Source of the DNA: Allosediminivita pacifica
Lineage (GTDB): Bacteria > Pseudomonadota > Alphaproteobacteria > Rhodobacterales > Rhodobacteraceae
Length of the DNA stretch: 64,000 bases
Assembly: GCF_003054175.1 (NCBI RefSeq)
Contig: NZ_QBKN01000018.1
Coordinates: forward strand, 1-64,000
Direction of reading: 5' to 3'
Below the pieces are notes generated by a model, which saw nothing but the letters and a program-made list of their open reading frames with translations, was not told the DNA's origin and did not search any database. Both the position numbers and the translations under genes were made by a program. Below are positions 35,258 through 43,962 of the stretch, piece by piece. Within the stretch, counting starts at the first letter, position 1. Each line of letters begins with the position of its first letter.

Positions 35258-35288
35258 AAACCCGGTGGCGTCAGCTCCCGGGTTTTTT
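35258..35288 (+). terminator. rho-independent terminator after DUF1127
   Basis: AAACCCGG (35258-35265) pairs with CCGGGTTT (35278-35285), with a 12-nt loop, and runs into six T (35283-35288). Confidence 0.85.
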
Positions 35289-35335
35289 GTTGGCAAGTCG
35301 TGGTCCTCTAGTGGGGGCGACAAGTAATCCGCCGA

Positions 35336-35986
35336 TCAGTCGCCGAAGACATCCCCGAAACTGCGCTTCAGCGCCGTGTCCACGTCGCCCATGGTAACCG
35401 GCAGCCCGAGATCCACGAGGCTTGTCACCCCGTAGTCGGTGATGCCGCAGGGCACGATTCCGTCGAAATGGGACAGGTCCGGCTCCACGTTGATCGACAC
35501 GCCGTGGAAGCTGACCCACTTGCGCAGGCGGATGCCGATGGCGGCGACCTTGTCCTCGGCCATGCGGCCGTCGGGCAGGGGGGGCTTGTCGGGGCGTTCG
35601 ACCCAGACGCCCACGCGGCCCTCGCGGATGTGACCGGTCACGTTGAACTCGGCCAGCGCGGCGATCACCCAGGCCTCGAGTTCGGCCACGAAGCGGCGCA
35701 CGTCATGGCCGCGTTCGCCCACGTTCAGCATGACGTAGGCCACGCGCTGTCCGGGGCCGTGATAGGTGTACTGACCGCCCCGGCGGGTGTCGTGGACGGG
35801 GAAACGGTCGGGGTCGCGCAGGTCCTCGCGCCGGGCGGATGTCCCGGCGGTGTAGAGCGGCGGATGCTCCAGCAGCCAGATGCATTCCTCGGCCTCGCCC
35901 GCCGCGATGGCGGCAGCGCGCGCTTCCATGAAGGCCAGCGCCTCGTCGTAGCCCGTGAGACCGTCTGTCGTGATCCATTCCACCAT
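35336..35986 (-). CDS. lipB: lipoyl(octanoyl) transferase
   Basis: This 216-residue enzyme transfers octanoate from acyl carrier protein to lipoyl domains of 2-oxoacid dehydrogenases and the glycine cleavage H protein. Family blocks are [14 protein letters not shown], the motif [20 protein letters not shown], a lysine in [20 protein letters not shown], and the catalytic cysteine in [12 protein letters not shown]. The ATG at 35986 starts the conserved MVEWITTDG. Longer upstream extensions run antisense to the tRNA gene and are rejected. lipA is not adjacent. Confidence 0.96.
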   Translation of the reverse strand: MVEWITTDGLTGYDEALAFMEARAAAIAAGEAEECIWLLEHPPLYTAGTSARREDLRDPDRFPVHDTRRGGQYTYHGPGQRVAYVMLNVGERGHDVRRFVAELEAWVIAALAEFNVTGHIREGRVGVWVERPDKPPLPDGRMAEDKVAAIGIRLRKWVSFHGVSINVEPDLSHFDGIVPCGITDYGVTSLVDLGLPVTMGDVDTALKRSFGDVFGD

Positions 35987-36150
35987 GTGCGATGCTCTAT
36001 GCGCGTCCGCGGGGGCTGTCAAAGCCGGACGGCGAGCGTGTCGCGCGGGACTGCGGCATGCTTTCGTTACGGCAGGCGCGCAGATGAAAAATTTCCTCTT
36101 TTCATCCTGCGCGGGCTTCGCTAAGAGGCGCGTCACCAAGCCTAGACAGT

Positions 36151-36237
36151 GCGGTCGTGGCGGAATTGGTAGACGCGCAGCGTTGAGGTCGCTGTGGGGT
36201 AACTCCCGTGGAAGTTCGAGTCTTCTCGACCGCACCA
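36151..36237 (+). tRNA. tRNA-Leu (GAG)
   Basis: An 87-nt gene with acceptor stem GCGGTCG/CGACCGC and discriminator A with an encoded CCA. The D-arm is GGAATTGGTAGAC, and the anticodon loop TTGAGGT gives anticodon GAG. A long class II variable arm follows, then T-loop GTTCGAGTC. It stands alone, oriented away from lipB. Confidence 0.97.
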
Positions 36238-36738
36238 TTCTCTCCCGAGGCCAAGGCCCGGTGATCGAGATCCCTAAGATCCCAGAGTGGTGACAGGTCG
36301 CTGCGTCTGATGACGCGCTACTTGCTTGGAACGCGGTTCCGCTTTCGACCAAACCGAGTTCATGGTGCCGGGCGTATGCCATTTGATCGCGTGCCTCTGG
36401 CAAGGCCGCCTGGCGTGCTCCACGACTTCGGAAAACTGTGTCCTAATTGTTGCGCGCCGGACACTGCGCGTACCTCGGGTGTACTCCCGTCTTGTTCACG
36501 TAGCGTCAATCGCGCCTAATGATCGGGCCGGAGATCCTGCTGCCATACGGGGTTCCGGCGCGACGGATCGTTTGGGGGGAGGTCACATGCCCTGTGTCCT
36601 GTTGCGCGCGTTCGCGGACGCGGCGACCGGCCTCTGGCAGGTTGCGCGGCCGGTGTGCCGTGCCGATACCGTGCGGGCCATGCCGGCGTGAGCCGCTTCG
36701 GTCCCCAGTCCGGCAATGGCCGGATCGGCGGCGGGGCG
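36238..36738. other. gene-free 500-bp region downstream of tRNA-Leu
   Basis: Between the tRNA and the XRE-cupin gene no convincing coding sequence is visible: the open frames lack start context and protein-like composition. Base composition looks less GC-rich than in neighbouring genes. tRNA-Leu genes are frequent integration sites, so I looked for a repeat of the tRNA 3' end in this stretch and found none. Confidence 0.5.
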
Positions 36739-37347
36739 ATGCCGCCGCTGCGCGTGACGCGACCCGCGCGCGCCGCCGCCCGTCGGGCGCAGGATTCCGT
36801 GACCGAACGTCTTGCCGCGGAACTTGCCGCGCTGCGTGCGGCGCAGGGCTGGACCCTCGAACAGCTTTCGGAGCGCAGCGGTGTCAGCCGCGCGGCGCTG
36901 TCGCGCCTCGAACATGCCGAGGTCAGTCCCAGCGCCGACGTGCTGGCCCGCATCTGCGGGGCCCACGGGCTGCGGCCCTCGCAGCTCATGGCGCGAATCG
37001 AGGAGGCCTTTCAGGCCAGCGTCCCGGCCGAGGATCAGCCCCACTGGCGCGACCCCGAGCGGGCGGTCAGCACGCGCATGGTGTCGCCCTCCGGCCCGGG
37101 GCTTGCGGGCGAGGTGACGGAATGGCGGCTCGGGGCGGGGGTCAGCGCGGATCTCACCAACCTGCAGAACACGGTGCGCGAATGTCACCTGGTGCTGCTG
37201 CAGGGCCGGCTGCGGGTGACGCTGGAGGGCACGCCGCAGGATCTGGCACGTGGGGACGCGCTGCGCTTTCACCAGGGCGGGCCGGTGCCCGTGGTCGTGC
37301 TGGGAGACACCGGCGTGCGTCTGCTGCTGTTTGCCGCCGCGCCCTGA
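36739..37347 (+). CDS. XRE-family regulator with C-terminal cupin
   Basis: This 202-residue protein has an N-terminal HTH_3 domain (about residues 18-75: LAAELAALRAAQGWTLEQLSERSGVSRAALSRLEHAEVSPSADVLARICGAHGL) and a C-terminal cupin_2 domain (about 115-200: HLVLLQGRLRVTLEGTPQDLARGDALRFHQGG). This two-domain form typically regulates amino acid or small-molecule catabolism. It converges on sdaA with a 12-bp gap. The ATG at 36739 is preferred; an in-frame ATG 28 codons upstream would add a low-complexity tail. Confidence 0.9.
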   Translation: MPPLRVTRPARAAARRAQDSVTERLAAELAALRAAQGWTLEQLSERSGVSRAALSRLEHAEVSPSADVLARICGAHGLRPSQLMARIEEAFQASVPAEDQPHWRDPERAVSTRMVSPSGPGLAGEVTEWRLGAGVSADLTNLQNTVRECHLVLLQGRLRVTLEGTPQDLARGDALRFHQGGPVPVVVLGDTGVRLLLFAAAP

Positions 37348-37359
37348 GGGCGCGGGCGC

Positions 37360-38733
37360 TCAGCAGTTGGGGATGTTCACCGCCAGCCCGCCAAGCGCGG
37401 TTTCCTTGTACTTGTGGCTCATGTCCTCGCCGGTCTGGCGCATGGTCTCGATGCAGGCGTCGAGGGGCACGAAGTGGTCGCCGTCGCCCCGCAGCGCCAG
37501 CGAGGCGGCGCTGACCGCCTTGATCGCGCCCAGCCCGTTGCGTTCGATGCAGGGCACCTGAACGAGCCCCTTCACCGGGTCGCAGGTCATGCCGAGGTGG
37601 TGCTCCAGCGCGATCTCGGCGGCGTTCTCGATCTGCTCGGGTGTGCCGCCCATGACGGCGCAGAGCCCTGCGGCGGCCATGGCCGAGGCGCTGCCGACCT
37701 CGGCCTGGCAGCCGGCCTCGGCCCCGCTGATCGAGGCGTTGTATTTTACCAGCCCGCCGATGGCAGCGGCGGTGAGCAGGAAATCGGGGATCTTGCTGCG
37801 CGCGGCCCCTGGCACGTGGTCGAGCCAGTAGCGGATGGTGGCGGGCACCACGCCGGCGGCGCCGTTGGTGGGTGCGGTGACGACCTGTCCACCGGCGGCG
37901 TTCTCCTCGTTCACGGCCATGGCGTAGACGCTCATCCAGTCGTTGATCGTGTGCGGCGCGGAGAGGTTGCGGCCGCGTTCGGCCAGAAGCTGGTCATGGA
38001 TGTCGCGTGCCCGCCTGCGCACCTTGAGCCCCCCCGGAAGGATACCCGGCGCCTCCAGGCCCCGCTCGATGCAATCCTCCATAACTTGCCAGATCCGCGC
38101 CACGCCACGGTCGAGGTTGTCTGCGCCCCCGCGCGAAATCTCGTTGGCGCGCTTCATCTCGGCGATGCTCTTGCCCGAGGCGCGGGCCATGTCCAGCATC
38201 TGCGCGGCGCTCTTGAAGGGGTAGGGGACCGGCGGGCCATGATCGGTGTCCTCGCCCGAGGCCAGTTCCGCCTCGGTCAGGACAAAGCCTCCGCCCACGG
38301 AATAATAGGTCTCCTGCAGGATCACGTCGCCCTGCGCGTCATGCGCGGCGAGGATCATGCCGTTGGCGTGCCCGGGCAGCGGGTCGCCGAAATCGAAGCG
38401 CAGGTCCTTTTGCGGGTCGAAGGCGAGCGGGGCGAGGCCATCGGGCGTCACCTGCCGATCCTTGCGGATCTGCTCCATCGCCGCATCGGCGGCCTCGCGG
38501 TCGTAGCTTTCGGGCCGGAACCCGGCGAGGCCGAGGATCGTCGCCCGGTCCGTCGCGTGACCGACGCCGGTGAAGGCGAGGCTGCCGTAGAGCGCCGCGC
38601 TCACGCCATGCGCGGTGAAGGGCGCCTCGCGCAGCGTGTCGAGGAACCGTGCCGCCGCCACCATGGGCCCCATGGTGTGCGAGGAGGATGGCCCGATCCC
38701 CACCTTGAACATCTCGAAGACCGACAGGAACAT
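37360..38733 (-). CDS. sdaA: L-serine ammonia-lyase (4Fe-4S)
   Basis: This 457-residue enzyme deaminates L-serine to pyruvate. The N-terminal beta domain starts [27 protein letters not shown]. The alpha domain shows [13 protein letters not shown], the cysteine positions in [26 protein letters not shown] and [19 protein letters not shown], and an end [20 protein letters not shown]. The C-terminal cysteine is typical of this family. Length is that of the single-chain form. The start at 38733 is fixed by the conserved N-terminus. Confidence 0.97.
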   Translation of the reverse strand: MFLSVFEMFKVGIGPSSSHTMGPMVAAARFLDTLREAPFTAHGVSAALYGSLAFTGVGHATDRATILGLAGFRPESYDREAADAAMEQIRKDRQVTPDGLAPLAFDPQKDLRFDFGDPLPGHANGMILAAHDAQGDVILQETYYSVGGGFVLTEAELASGEDTDHGPPVPYPFKSAAQMLDMARASGKSIAEMKRANEISRGGADNLDRGVARIWQVMEDCIERGLEAPGILPGGLKVRRRARDIHDQLLAERGRNLSAPHTINDWMSVYAMAVNEENAAGGQVVTAPTNGAAGVVPATIRYWLDHVPGAARSKIPDFLLTAAAIGGLVKYNASISGAEAGCQAEVGSASAMAAAGLCAVMGGTPEQIENAAEIALEHHLGMTCDPVKGLVQVPCIERNGLGAIKAVSAASLALRGDGDHFVPLDACIETMRQTGEDMSHKYKETALGGLAVNIPNC

Positions 38734-38848
38734 GGATGACCTCCCGTTGCGCGTCCCGCATCTGTGGCACGCCACCACGCCTTGCGATGTGCCGCAAGCG
38801 CCTTCGCGTCCACCTAATGCGTCAGCCCCTGCGGGAAAGCCGCGTGGC

Positions 38849-39559
38849 TCAGGTCGCGGAGCCTTCGGGCGGCTGCGGTGGTTCCGGCCGGGTGAAGGGC
38901 TTCGCGCCCAGCCCCTCGGCCGCGATGGCCGCCTTGGTGGCGGGCCGCGATTCGAGGCTTTCGGCGAGGTCCCAGAGCGCGGGGTAGCGCGCGAGGTCGA
39001 ACCAGCCGGTGTCGCCCTGCGGGTAGAGCCCCGCCCACCGCAGGCAGCAGGCCACGTAGTAATCGAGCACCGTCACCTCGGCCGCGTTGAACCAGCCGTG
39101 GGCGCGCCGCGCCTCGGCATCCAGCAGCCGCAGCTGGGTGTCGAGGCCGGTGCGGGTGCCGGTGCGCAGGGCCGCGTGGTATTCCGGCGCATCGCCCACG
39201 TAGTTCTGCGGGTAGAAGGTCAGCCGCAGGCCGGCGTGCAGCGTGTTCGACACGAAGATCAGCCATTTCAGGAAATGCCCGCGCTGCACGTCGCCCGGCG
39301 CGGGGCCGAGGCCGCCGTGCGTGTCCGCCAGCCAGAGCAGGATTGCCGCCGTCTCGAACAGCACGCCGCGCGGCGTCTCGAGCGCCGGGATCAGCCCCAC
39401 CGGGTTGATCTTGCGATAGGCCGCGCCCTTCTGCGCTTCGCTCGCGCGATCCACCAGCGCCGTGCGGTAGGGCAGGCCCCGGTCCTCCAGCGCCAGCCGC
39501 ACCACCAGAGAGGCGTTGTCCGGCGCGTAGTGCAGGATGTAGTCGTCCATGACGTCCAT
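38849..39559 (-). CDS. glutathione S-transferase family protein
   Basis: This 236-residue protein has an N-terminal thioredoxin-fold domain (DYILHYAPDNASLVVRLALEDRGLPY, INPVGLIPALETPRGVLFETAAILLWLAD, with the cis-proline in GLIPAL). A helical C-terminal domain follows at about 95-225. The active-site Ser/Cys position in the APDNASLVV loop is a candidate serine. The physiological substrate is unknown. Proline- and glutamate-rich residues close the chain. It follows sdaA on the same strand after a 115-bp gap. Confidence 0.88.
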   Translation of the reverse strand: MDVMDDYILHYAPDNASLVVRLALEDRGLPYRTALVDRASEAQKGAAYRKINPVGLIPALETPRGVLFETAAILLWLADTHGGLGPAPGDVQRGHFLKWLIFVSNTLHAGLRLTFYPQNYVGDAPEYHAALRTGTRTGLDTQLRLLDAEARRAHGWFNAAEVTVLDYYVACCLRWAGLYPQGDTGWFDLARYPALWDLAESLESRPATKAAIAAEGLGAKPFTRPEPPQPPEGSAT

Positions 39560-39677
39560 GTACCGCGACCGAAAGCAGGGCGAAACCTCTCACGACATGC
39601 GACGCTGGGTCGGAATTCCCCCTCGCACCACGGCAGCCGCGCCCCTATAAGGCGCGCAACCAGCCAGGAGGGAAGTC

Positions 39678-40466
39678 ATGACCGGAGAGCTCTCGCCCAT
39701 CGACACGGCGAAATTCGTGGCCGCGCGGCGCGCCGCCGACATGGTGCAAAGCGGCATGCGCGTGGGGCTCGGCACCGGCTCGACCGCGGCCTGGCTTGTC
39801 CGCTGCCTGGCCGAGGCGGTGCGCGAGCGCGACCTGCACTTCCGCGGCGTGCCCACCTCGACCCGCACCGCCGAGATGGCGCGCGATCTGGGGCTCGAGG
39901 TCATCACGCTGGAAGAGGCCGGCTGGCTCGACATCACCATCGACGGTGCGGACGAGTTCGACGGCGAGCTGAACCTGATCAAGGGCGGCGGCGGGGCGCT
40001 GCTGCACGAAAAGATCGTGGCCAGCGCCAGCGACCGCATGGTGGTCATCGCCGACGCCGCGAAGGAGGTCGAGAGCCTCGGCGCCTTCCCCCTGCCGGTC
40101 GAGGTCATTCCCTTCGGCTGGAAGGCCACGCAGACCCTGATCGACGAGGCGCTGACCGCCATGGACGTCATGGGCAAGACCATCGAGCTGCGCCCCGGCG
40201 CCGACGGACCCTACCGCACCGACGAGGGCAACCTGATCCTCGACCTGAAGCTCACCCGCATCGGCAACCCCCGCCAGCTCGCCATGGTGCTGAACCAGGT
40301 GCCCGGCGTGGTGGAGAACGGGCTGTTCGTGGACATCTGCGACCAGGTCGTCATCGGCCACGCCGACGGCCGCGTCACCCTGCGCGACGTGACCGCCGAT
40401 ACCGTGTCTGAAGAGCAGTACGACGTGGGCGGTGACGGGAATGCCTTCGGGGATCTGGGGGAGTAG
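39678..40466 (+). CDS. rpiA: ribose-5-phosphate isomerase A
   Basis: This 262-residue enzyme interconverts ribose 5-phosphate and ribulose 5-phosphate in the pentose phosphate pathway. Signature blocks are MRVGLGTGSTAAWLVRCLAE, DITIDGADEFDGELNLIKGGGGALLHEKIVA with the catalytic Asp/Glu/Lys set, and PGVVENGLFVDICDQVVIG. GGAGGGAAGTC precedes the ATG. It is monocistronic; the foldback element E2 begins 22 bp after the stop. Confidence 0.97.
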   Translation: MTGELSPIDTAKFVAARRAADMVQSGMRVGLGTGSTAAWLVRCLAEAVRERDLHFRGVPTSTRTAEMARDLGLEVITLEEAGWLDITIDGADEFDGELNLIKGGGGALLHEKIVASASDRMVVIADAAKEVESLGAFPLPVEVIPFGWKATQTLIDEALTAMDVMGKTIELRPGADGPYRTDEGNLILDLKLTRIGNPRQLAMVLNQVPGVVENGLFVDICDQVVIGHADGRVTLRDVTADTVSEEQYDVGGDGNAFGDLGE

Positions 40467-40488
40467 GCTGTCCCAGTCTCTGTGCTTA

Positions 40489-40654
40489 GCCGCGCATCGC
40501 CGACGCGCGCGGTGGCGATCCTGCCCGTCGATCCTAGCGCTTTATGCCGGCCACTCCGAAAGACCTCTACACGTCGCGCCTTTCCTCACCAAATCGCCGC
40601 CGCATGGGAGCGCGTCGGCGATGCGCGGCGGGCCTGCGGCCCTTGATTCCGCGC
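40489..40654 (+). repeat. E2: 166-nt foldback element homologous to E1
   Basis: A perfect 20-bp inverted repeat (40489-40508 with 40610-40629, GCCGCGCATCGCCGACGCGC and its complement) encloses an inner stem GGTGGCGAT/ATCGCCGCC with an 8-nt 3' bulge. The loop holds AGCGCTTTATGCCGGCCAC, close to the same stretch in E1. A mini-hairpin GGGCC-TGC-GGCCC (40630-40642) and TTGATTCCGCGC follow. The remainder of the 321-bp convergent gap 40467-40787 shows no other feature. Confidence 0.75.
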
Positions 40655-40787
40655 AATATGCCGAGCATGCCACACTGCTATGCAAGAGCTTGGTGATATT
40701 CCGACAGCATCACAGTCCCGTTTCTGCAGGCCTTCGATGGGAAGGAAGATCTCCGAAACGCAGATGCATTGGATGTATCAGGGCCTC

Positions 40788-41339
40788 CTAGCATCCGTCG
40801 TAATTCTTGTTTCCGCTTGCCGTGAGCGTGTAAGTTCCACCTCTTGGGCCAGTGTAGCACGTTGATCGAGCTCTCCGCGATATACTTCGCGACGCCTGAA
40901 GAGACTTAGCCTTTCGCACTGCTTCTCGAAGGTAGGTCCCCCACTCGCAAGCAAGCCCGTCACCATCGCGGTCCAGGCCGTTCGGGTCTCTTTGAGGCCC
41001 TCCGTGACGCAGGAAGTACTTTTGTGCACTTCCAGAGGATGGAAAATCGTCACAGTTGACGTCGGAATTCGATGTCTCTTCCCGTGAATATATCTTCTTT
41101 CCGTACGCTGCCGCGGTGTTTTCGCCTAGAAAGGTATATCCACCAGTTCCGGATGTTGTCTCTCCTCTTGAGCCGAGTTCCGCCTCGATGAGGGCGACTT
41201 CCATTGGCGAGTCGGCGAGCACTCTTTCAGTCCAAAGGCGGCTGCTGGACATGGTTTCGTATCTGGGAGCAAGCAGGTTGGGGCTTGTGCACGATGCAAT
41301 CGCCAAAGCCACCAATATTACTGTAAGGTTGCGTTTCAT
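40788..41339 (-). CDS. Excalibur-domain lipoprotein
   Basis: This 183-residue protein has a lipoprotein signal peptide (MKRNLTVILVALAIASCTSP, lipobox Cys at residue 17). An Excalibur-type calcium-binding segment lies at about 94-133 (VNCDDFPSSGSAQKYF...GGPQRDPNGLDRDGDGLACEW, with D-x-D-x-D-G). A basic linker and a short C-terminal Cys pair domain (TCYTGPRGGTYTLTASGNKNYDGC) follow. It is probably anchored in the envelope. Codon and base composition are distinctly less GC-rich than in neighbours, which suggests relatively recent acquisition. The function is unknown. Confidence 0.85.
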   Translation of the reverse strand: MKRNLTVILVALAIASCTSPNLLAPRYETMSSSRLWTERVLADSPMEVALIEAELGSRGETTSGTGGYTFLGENTAAAYGKKIYSREETSNSDVNCDDFPSSGSAQKYFLRHGGPQRDPNGLDRDGDGLACEWGTYLREAVRKAKSLQASRSISRRARSTCYTGPRGGTYTLTASGNKNYDGC

Positions 41340-41473
41340 GGCGTTCCCAATTCAAAATTCTATGTAACGGTATTAACCGAATATTAACGGTTGTTTAGTG
41401 AGGGCGGTCAAGGAATTCCCTTCGACGAATTCCGACGTATGCACTCTGTGAGTCGCGTGTGAGCACTCCCCAA

Positions 41474-41549
41474 ATCCCTAAGTCCCGGTTAATGCACCCA
41501 TCTAACCCATTGAAATTATTGATCTACAAAAATGTCCCGGCCCGGGACA
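41474..41549 (-). repeat. GTCCCGG palindromic repeat, copy C
   Basis: On the minus strand the 17-mer TGTCCCGGGCCGGGACA (41533-41549) is followed by TTTTTGTAGATCAATAATTT, then CAATGGGTTAGATGGG and TTAACCGGGACTTAGGG. Additional GTCCC sits outside the palindrome. It lies in the 319-bp gap 41340-41658, whose other half is AT-rich promoter-like DNA for the Excalibur gene (two TTAAC-CG/TTAACGG motifs near 41374-41391). Confidence 0.85.
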
Positions 41550-41658
41550 TTCCTCTGTCCCGCACCAAGGGCCGCGCCGGTCCGTCCGGCTCGGGCGTTG
41601 AAGCCCGGTGCCCGGCGTGGGACACATCCGCTATCCGAAACAACGTGAGGACCGGCGC

Positions 41659-42309
41659 ATGACCAAGACCCCGCAGGACGGCAAATCCTTCGATCTCAGG
41701 GGCGGGACCACCGATCCCGAGGCGGTCTCGGGCTACTACGATGCCTGGGCGGCCACCTATGACGCGGACACGATGAAGGCCTGGAACTACCGGGCGCCTT
41801 CGGATGCCGCCGACCGGCTGGCGCCGCATCTTTCCCAAGGCGATGCGGTGCTCGACATCGGCTGCGGGACGGGGCTTTTCGGCGTGGCACTGGCCGAGCG
41901 GGTAGGCGTGGCGCTGACCGGTCTGGATATCTCGGCCGAGAGCCTGAAGCTGGCGGGCAAGCGGGATCTCTACGACCGGCTGGTGGAGCACGATCTCCAG
42001 AAGCTGCCGCTGCCGGTGGAGGACAACTCCATGGCCGCCGCCGCCTCGGTCGGCGTGCTGACCTATATCGAGGATGCCGGCGCCCTGCTGCGCGACGCCT
42101 GCCGCTGCGTGGCCTCCGGCGGGCTCATCACCTTCACCCAGCGCACCGACCGCTGGGAGGCGCTGGATTTCCGCGCGACGGTCGAGGGCATCGCGAGTGA
42201 GGGGCTCTGGGAGGTGGTCGAGATCAGCGACCCGCAGGACTACCTGCCGGGGCACGAGGATTTCGGCGACCGGATCCGGATCATCCACACCGTCTGCCGG
42301 GTGCGCTGA
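41659..42309 (+). CDS. class I SAM-dependent methyltransferase
   Basis: This 216-residue methyltransferase has a Rossmann core: motif I is AVLDIGCGTGLFGVALAERVG (residues 64-84), an acidic motif II follows in LTGLDISAESL, and GVLTYIEDAGALLRDACRCVASGGLITFT corresponds to motif III. It resembles UbiE/COQ5-like or Williams-Beuren-type methyltransferases; the acceptor is unknown. The ATG at 41659 is preferred because it begins the homologous region. It precedes gor on the same strand by 115 bp. Confidence 0.88.
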   Translation: MTKTPQDGKSFDLRGGTTDPEAVSGYYDAWAATYDADTMKAWNYRAPSDAADRLAPHLSQGDAVLDIGCGTGLFGVALAERVGVALTGLDISAESLKLAGKRDLYDRLVEHDLQKLPLPVEDNSMAAAASVGVLTYIEDAGALLRDACRCVASGGLITFTQRTDRWEALDFRATVEGIASEGLWEVVEISDPQDYLPGHEDFGDRIRIIHTVCRVR

Positions 42310-42424
42310 GCCGCGGCGCCCGCCTCGCGCGCACCCACCGGGACGTGACCGCGCGCGGGCGGGTCGCACTGGCCAAGGCGCCGCCCATGTGAAATACCTC
42401 TCGCAATCACTACGAGGGCGAGAC

Positions 42425-43897
42425 ATGAGCGATTTCGACTACGACCTTTTCGTGATCGGCGGCGGTTCCGGCGGTGTGCGTGCGGCGCGCATGGCGGCGG
42501 CCGAGGGAGACGTGAAGGTCGCACTGGCCGAGGAAGACCGCTACGGCGGCACCTGCGTGATCCGGGGCTGCGTGCCCAAGAAGCTCATGGTCTTCGCCTC
42601 GGAGTACAGCGGCATGCCCGAGGAGGCGCGCGCCTACGGCTGGGAGATCGCCGACGGCACCTTCGACTGGGCGACCTTCCACGGAAATCTCGAGAAGGAA
42701 CTGGACCGGCTGGAGGGCGTCTACAAGAAGCTGCTCGACGGATCGGGCGTGGAGCGTTTCGAGGCACGGGCCAAGCTGCGCGATCCCCACACCGTGGAGC
42801 TTTCGACGGGCGAGGTGAAGACCGCCAAGCACATCCTGATCGCCTCGGGCGGTCGTCCGCAGCGCCCCGACGTGCCCAACGCGCATCTCGGCATGGTCTC
42901 GGACGACATCTTCCACCTGGAGAAGCTGCCCCGCTCGGTGCTGATCATCGGCGGCGGCTACATCGCCTGCGAGTTCGCCTGCATCCTGCACGGGCTTGGC
43001 GTGAAGGTCACGCAGTTCTACCGCGGCGCCCAGATCCTGCGCGGCTTCGACGAGGAGGCCCGCGGGCTGATCTCGGAGGCGATGCAGGAGCGGGGCATCG
43101 ACCTGCACGTGGGCACCAACATCGTCGAGATGCGCTGCGCCGAGAAAGCGGACTTCGAGGGCGATGGCGACGGGCGGCTGGGCGTCTCGGTCCAGGAGGT
43201 TGGCGACATCCCGGGCGACAGCTCGATGACGGGCGAGACCGAGGACGAGGCCGAGGGGCCGCTCTGGGTGAAGGCGACGAACGGGCAGGAGGGTATCTTC
43301 GACGCGGTTCTCTTCGCGACGGGCCGCACGCCCAACACCGAGGACATGGGCCTTGAGGAGTGCGGCGTCGCGCTGGGCAACGGCGGCGAGGTCGTCGTGG
43401 ACGAGTACTCGCAGACCGGCGTGCCCTCGATCTACGCGATCGGCGACGTGACCGACCGGGTGAACCTGACGCCGGTCGCGATCCGCGAGGGCATGGCCTT
43501 CGTCGAGACCGTCTTCAAGGGCAACCCGACGCCGGTGGATCACGAGCTGATCCCCAGCGCGGTGTTCACCCAGCCCGAGTTCGGCACGGTCGGACTGACC
43601 GAGGAACAGGCGGCCGCGCAGGAGGCGACCGAGGTCTACTGCACGTCGTTCCGGGCGATGCAGTCGGCCTTTGCCGGCAAGAACGATCGCGTGCTGATGA
43701 AGCTGCTCGTCTCGAAGGAGACCCGTAAGGTGCTCGGCTGCCACATCGTGGCCCCTGGCGCGGGCGAGATGATCCAGTTGGCCGGTATCGCGGTAAAGAT
43801 GGGTGCGACCAAGGAAGATTTCGACCGGACCTGCGCGGTGCATCCGACCATGTCCGAGGAAATCGTGACCATGCGCCAGCCGGTGCGTACAGCTTGA
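42425..43897 (+). CDS. gor: glutathione-disulfide reductase
   Basis: This 490-residue flavoprotein reduces oxidised glutathione with NADPH. It has an N-terminal FAD motif (LFVIGGGSGGVRAARMAA), the redox disulphide in GGTCVIRGCVPKKLM, an NAD(P) motif (SVLIIGGGYIACEFACILHGLG), ATGRTPNTEDMGL, a second FAD motif SIYAIGDVTDR, and the C-terminal catalytic VHPTMSEE. It is about 35-40 residues longer than usual because of an acidic insertion (ADFEGDGDGRLG...SSMTGETEDEAEGPLWV) in the NADP domain. Confidence 0.95.
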   Translation: MSDFDYDLFVIGGGSGGVRAARMAAAEGDVKVALAEEDRYGGTCVIRGCVPKKLMVFASEYSGMPEEARAYGWEIADGTFDWATFHGNLEKELDRLEGVYKKLLDGSGVERFEARAKLRDPHTVELSTGEVKTAKHILIASGGRPQRPDVPNAHLGMVSDDIFHLEKLPRSVLIIGGGYIACEFACILHGLGVKVTQFYRGAQILRGFDEEARGLISEAMQERGIDLHVGTNIVEMRCAEKADFEGDGDGRLGVSVQEVGDIPGDSSMTGETEDEAEGPLWVKATNGQEGIFDAVLFATGRTPNTEDMGLEECGVALGNGGEVVVDEYSQTGVPSIYAIGDVTDRVNLTPVAIREGMAFVETVFKGNPTPVDHELIPSAVFTQPEFGTVGLTEEQAAAQEATEVYCTSFRAMQSAFAGKNDRVLMKLLVSKETRKVLGCHIVAPGAGEMIQLAGIAVKMGATKEDFDRTCAVHPTMSEEIVTMRQPVRTA

Positions 43898-43962
43898 ATT
43901 ACAGAGTGGGGCCCACAGGTATCGGGAACGCGTCTGACAGGATGATGGAAGGAACAGTCTTA

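Noticed and set aside
36151-36738. Genomic island integrated at tRNA-Leu
   Set aside because: No integrase, no duplicated tRNA 3' end and no foreign gene cluster follow. The next genes are ordinary XRE-cupin and sdaA.
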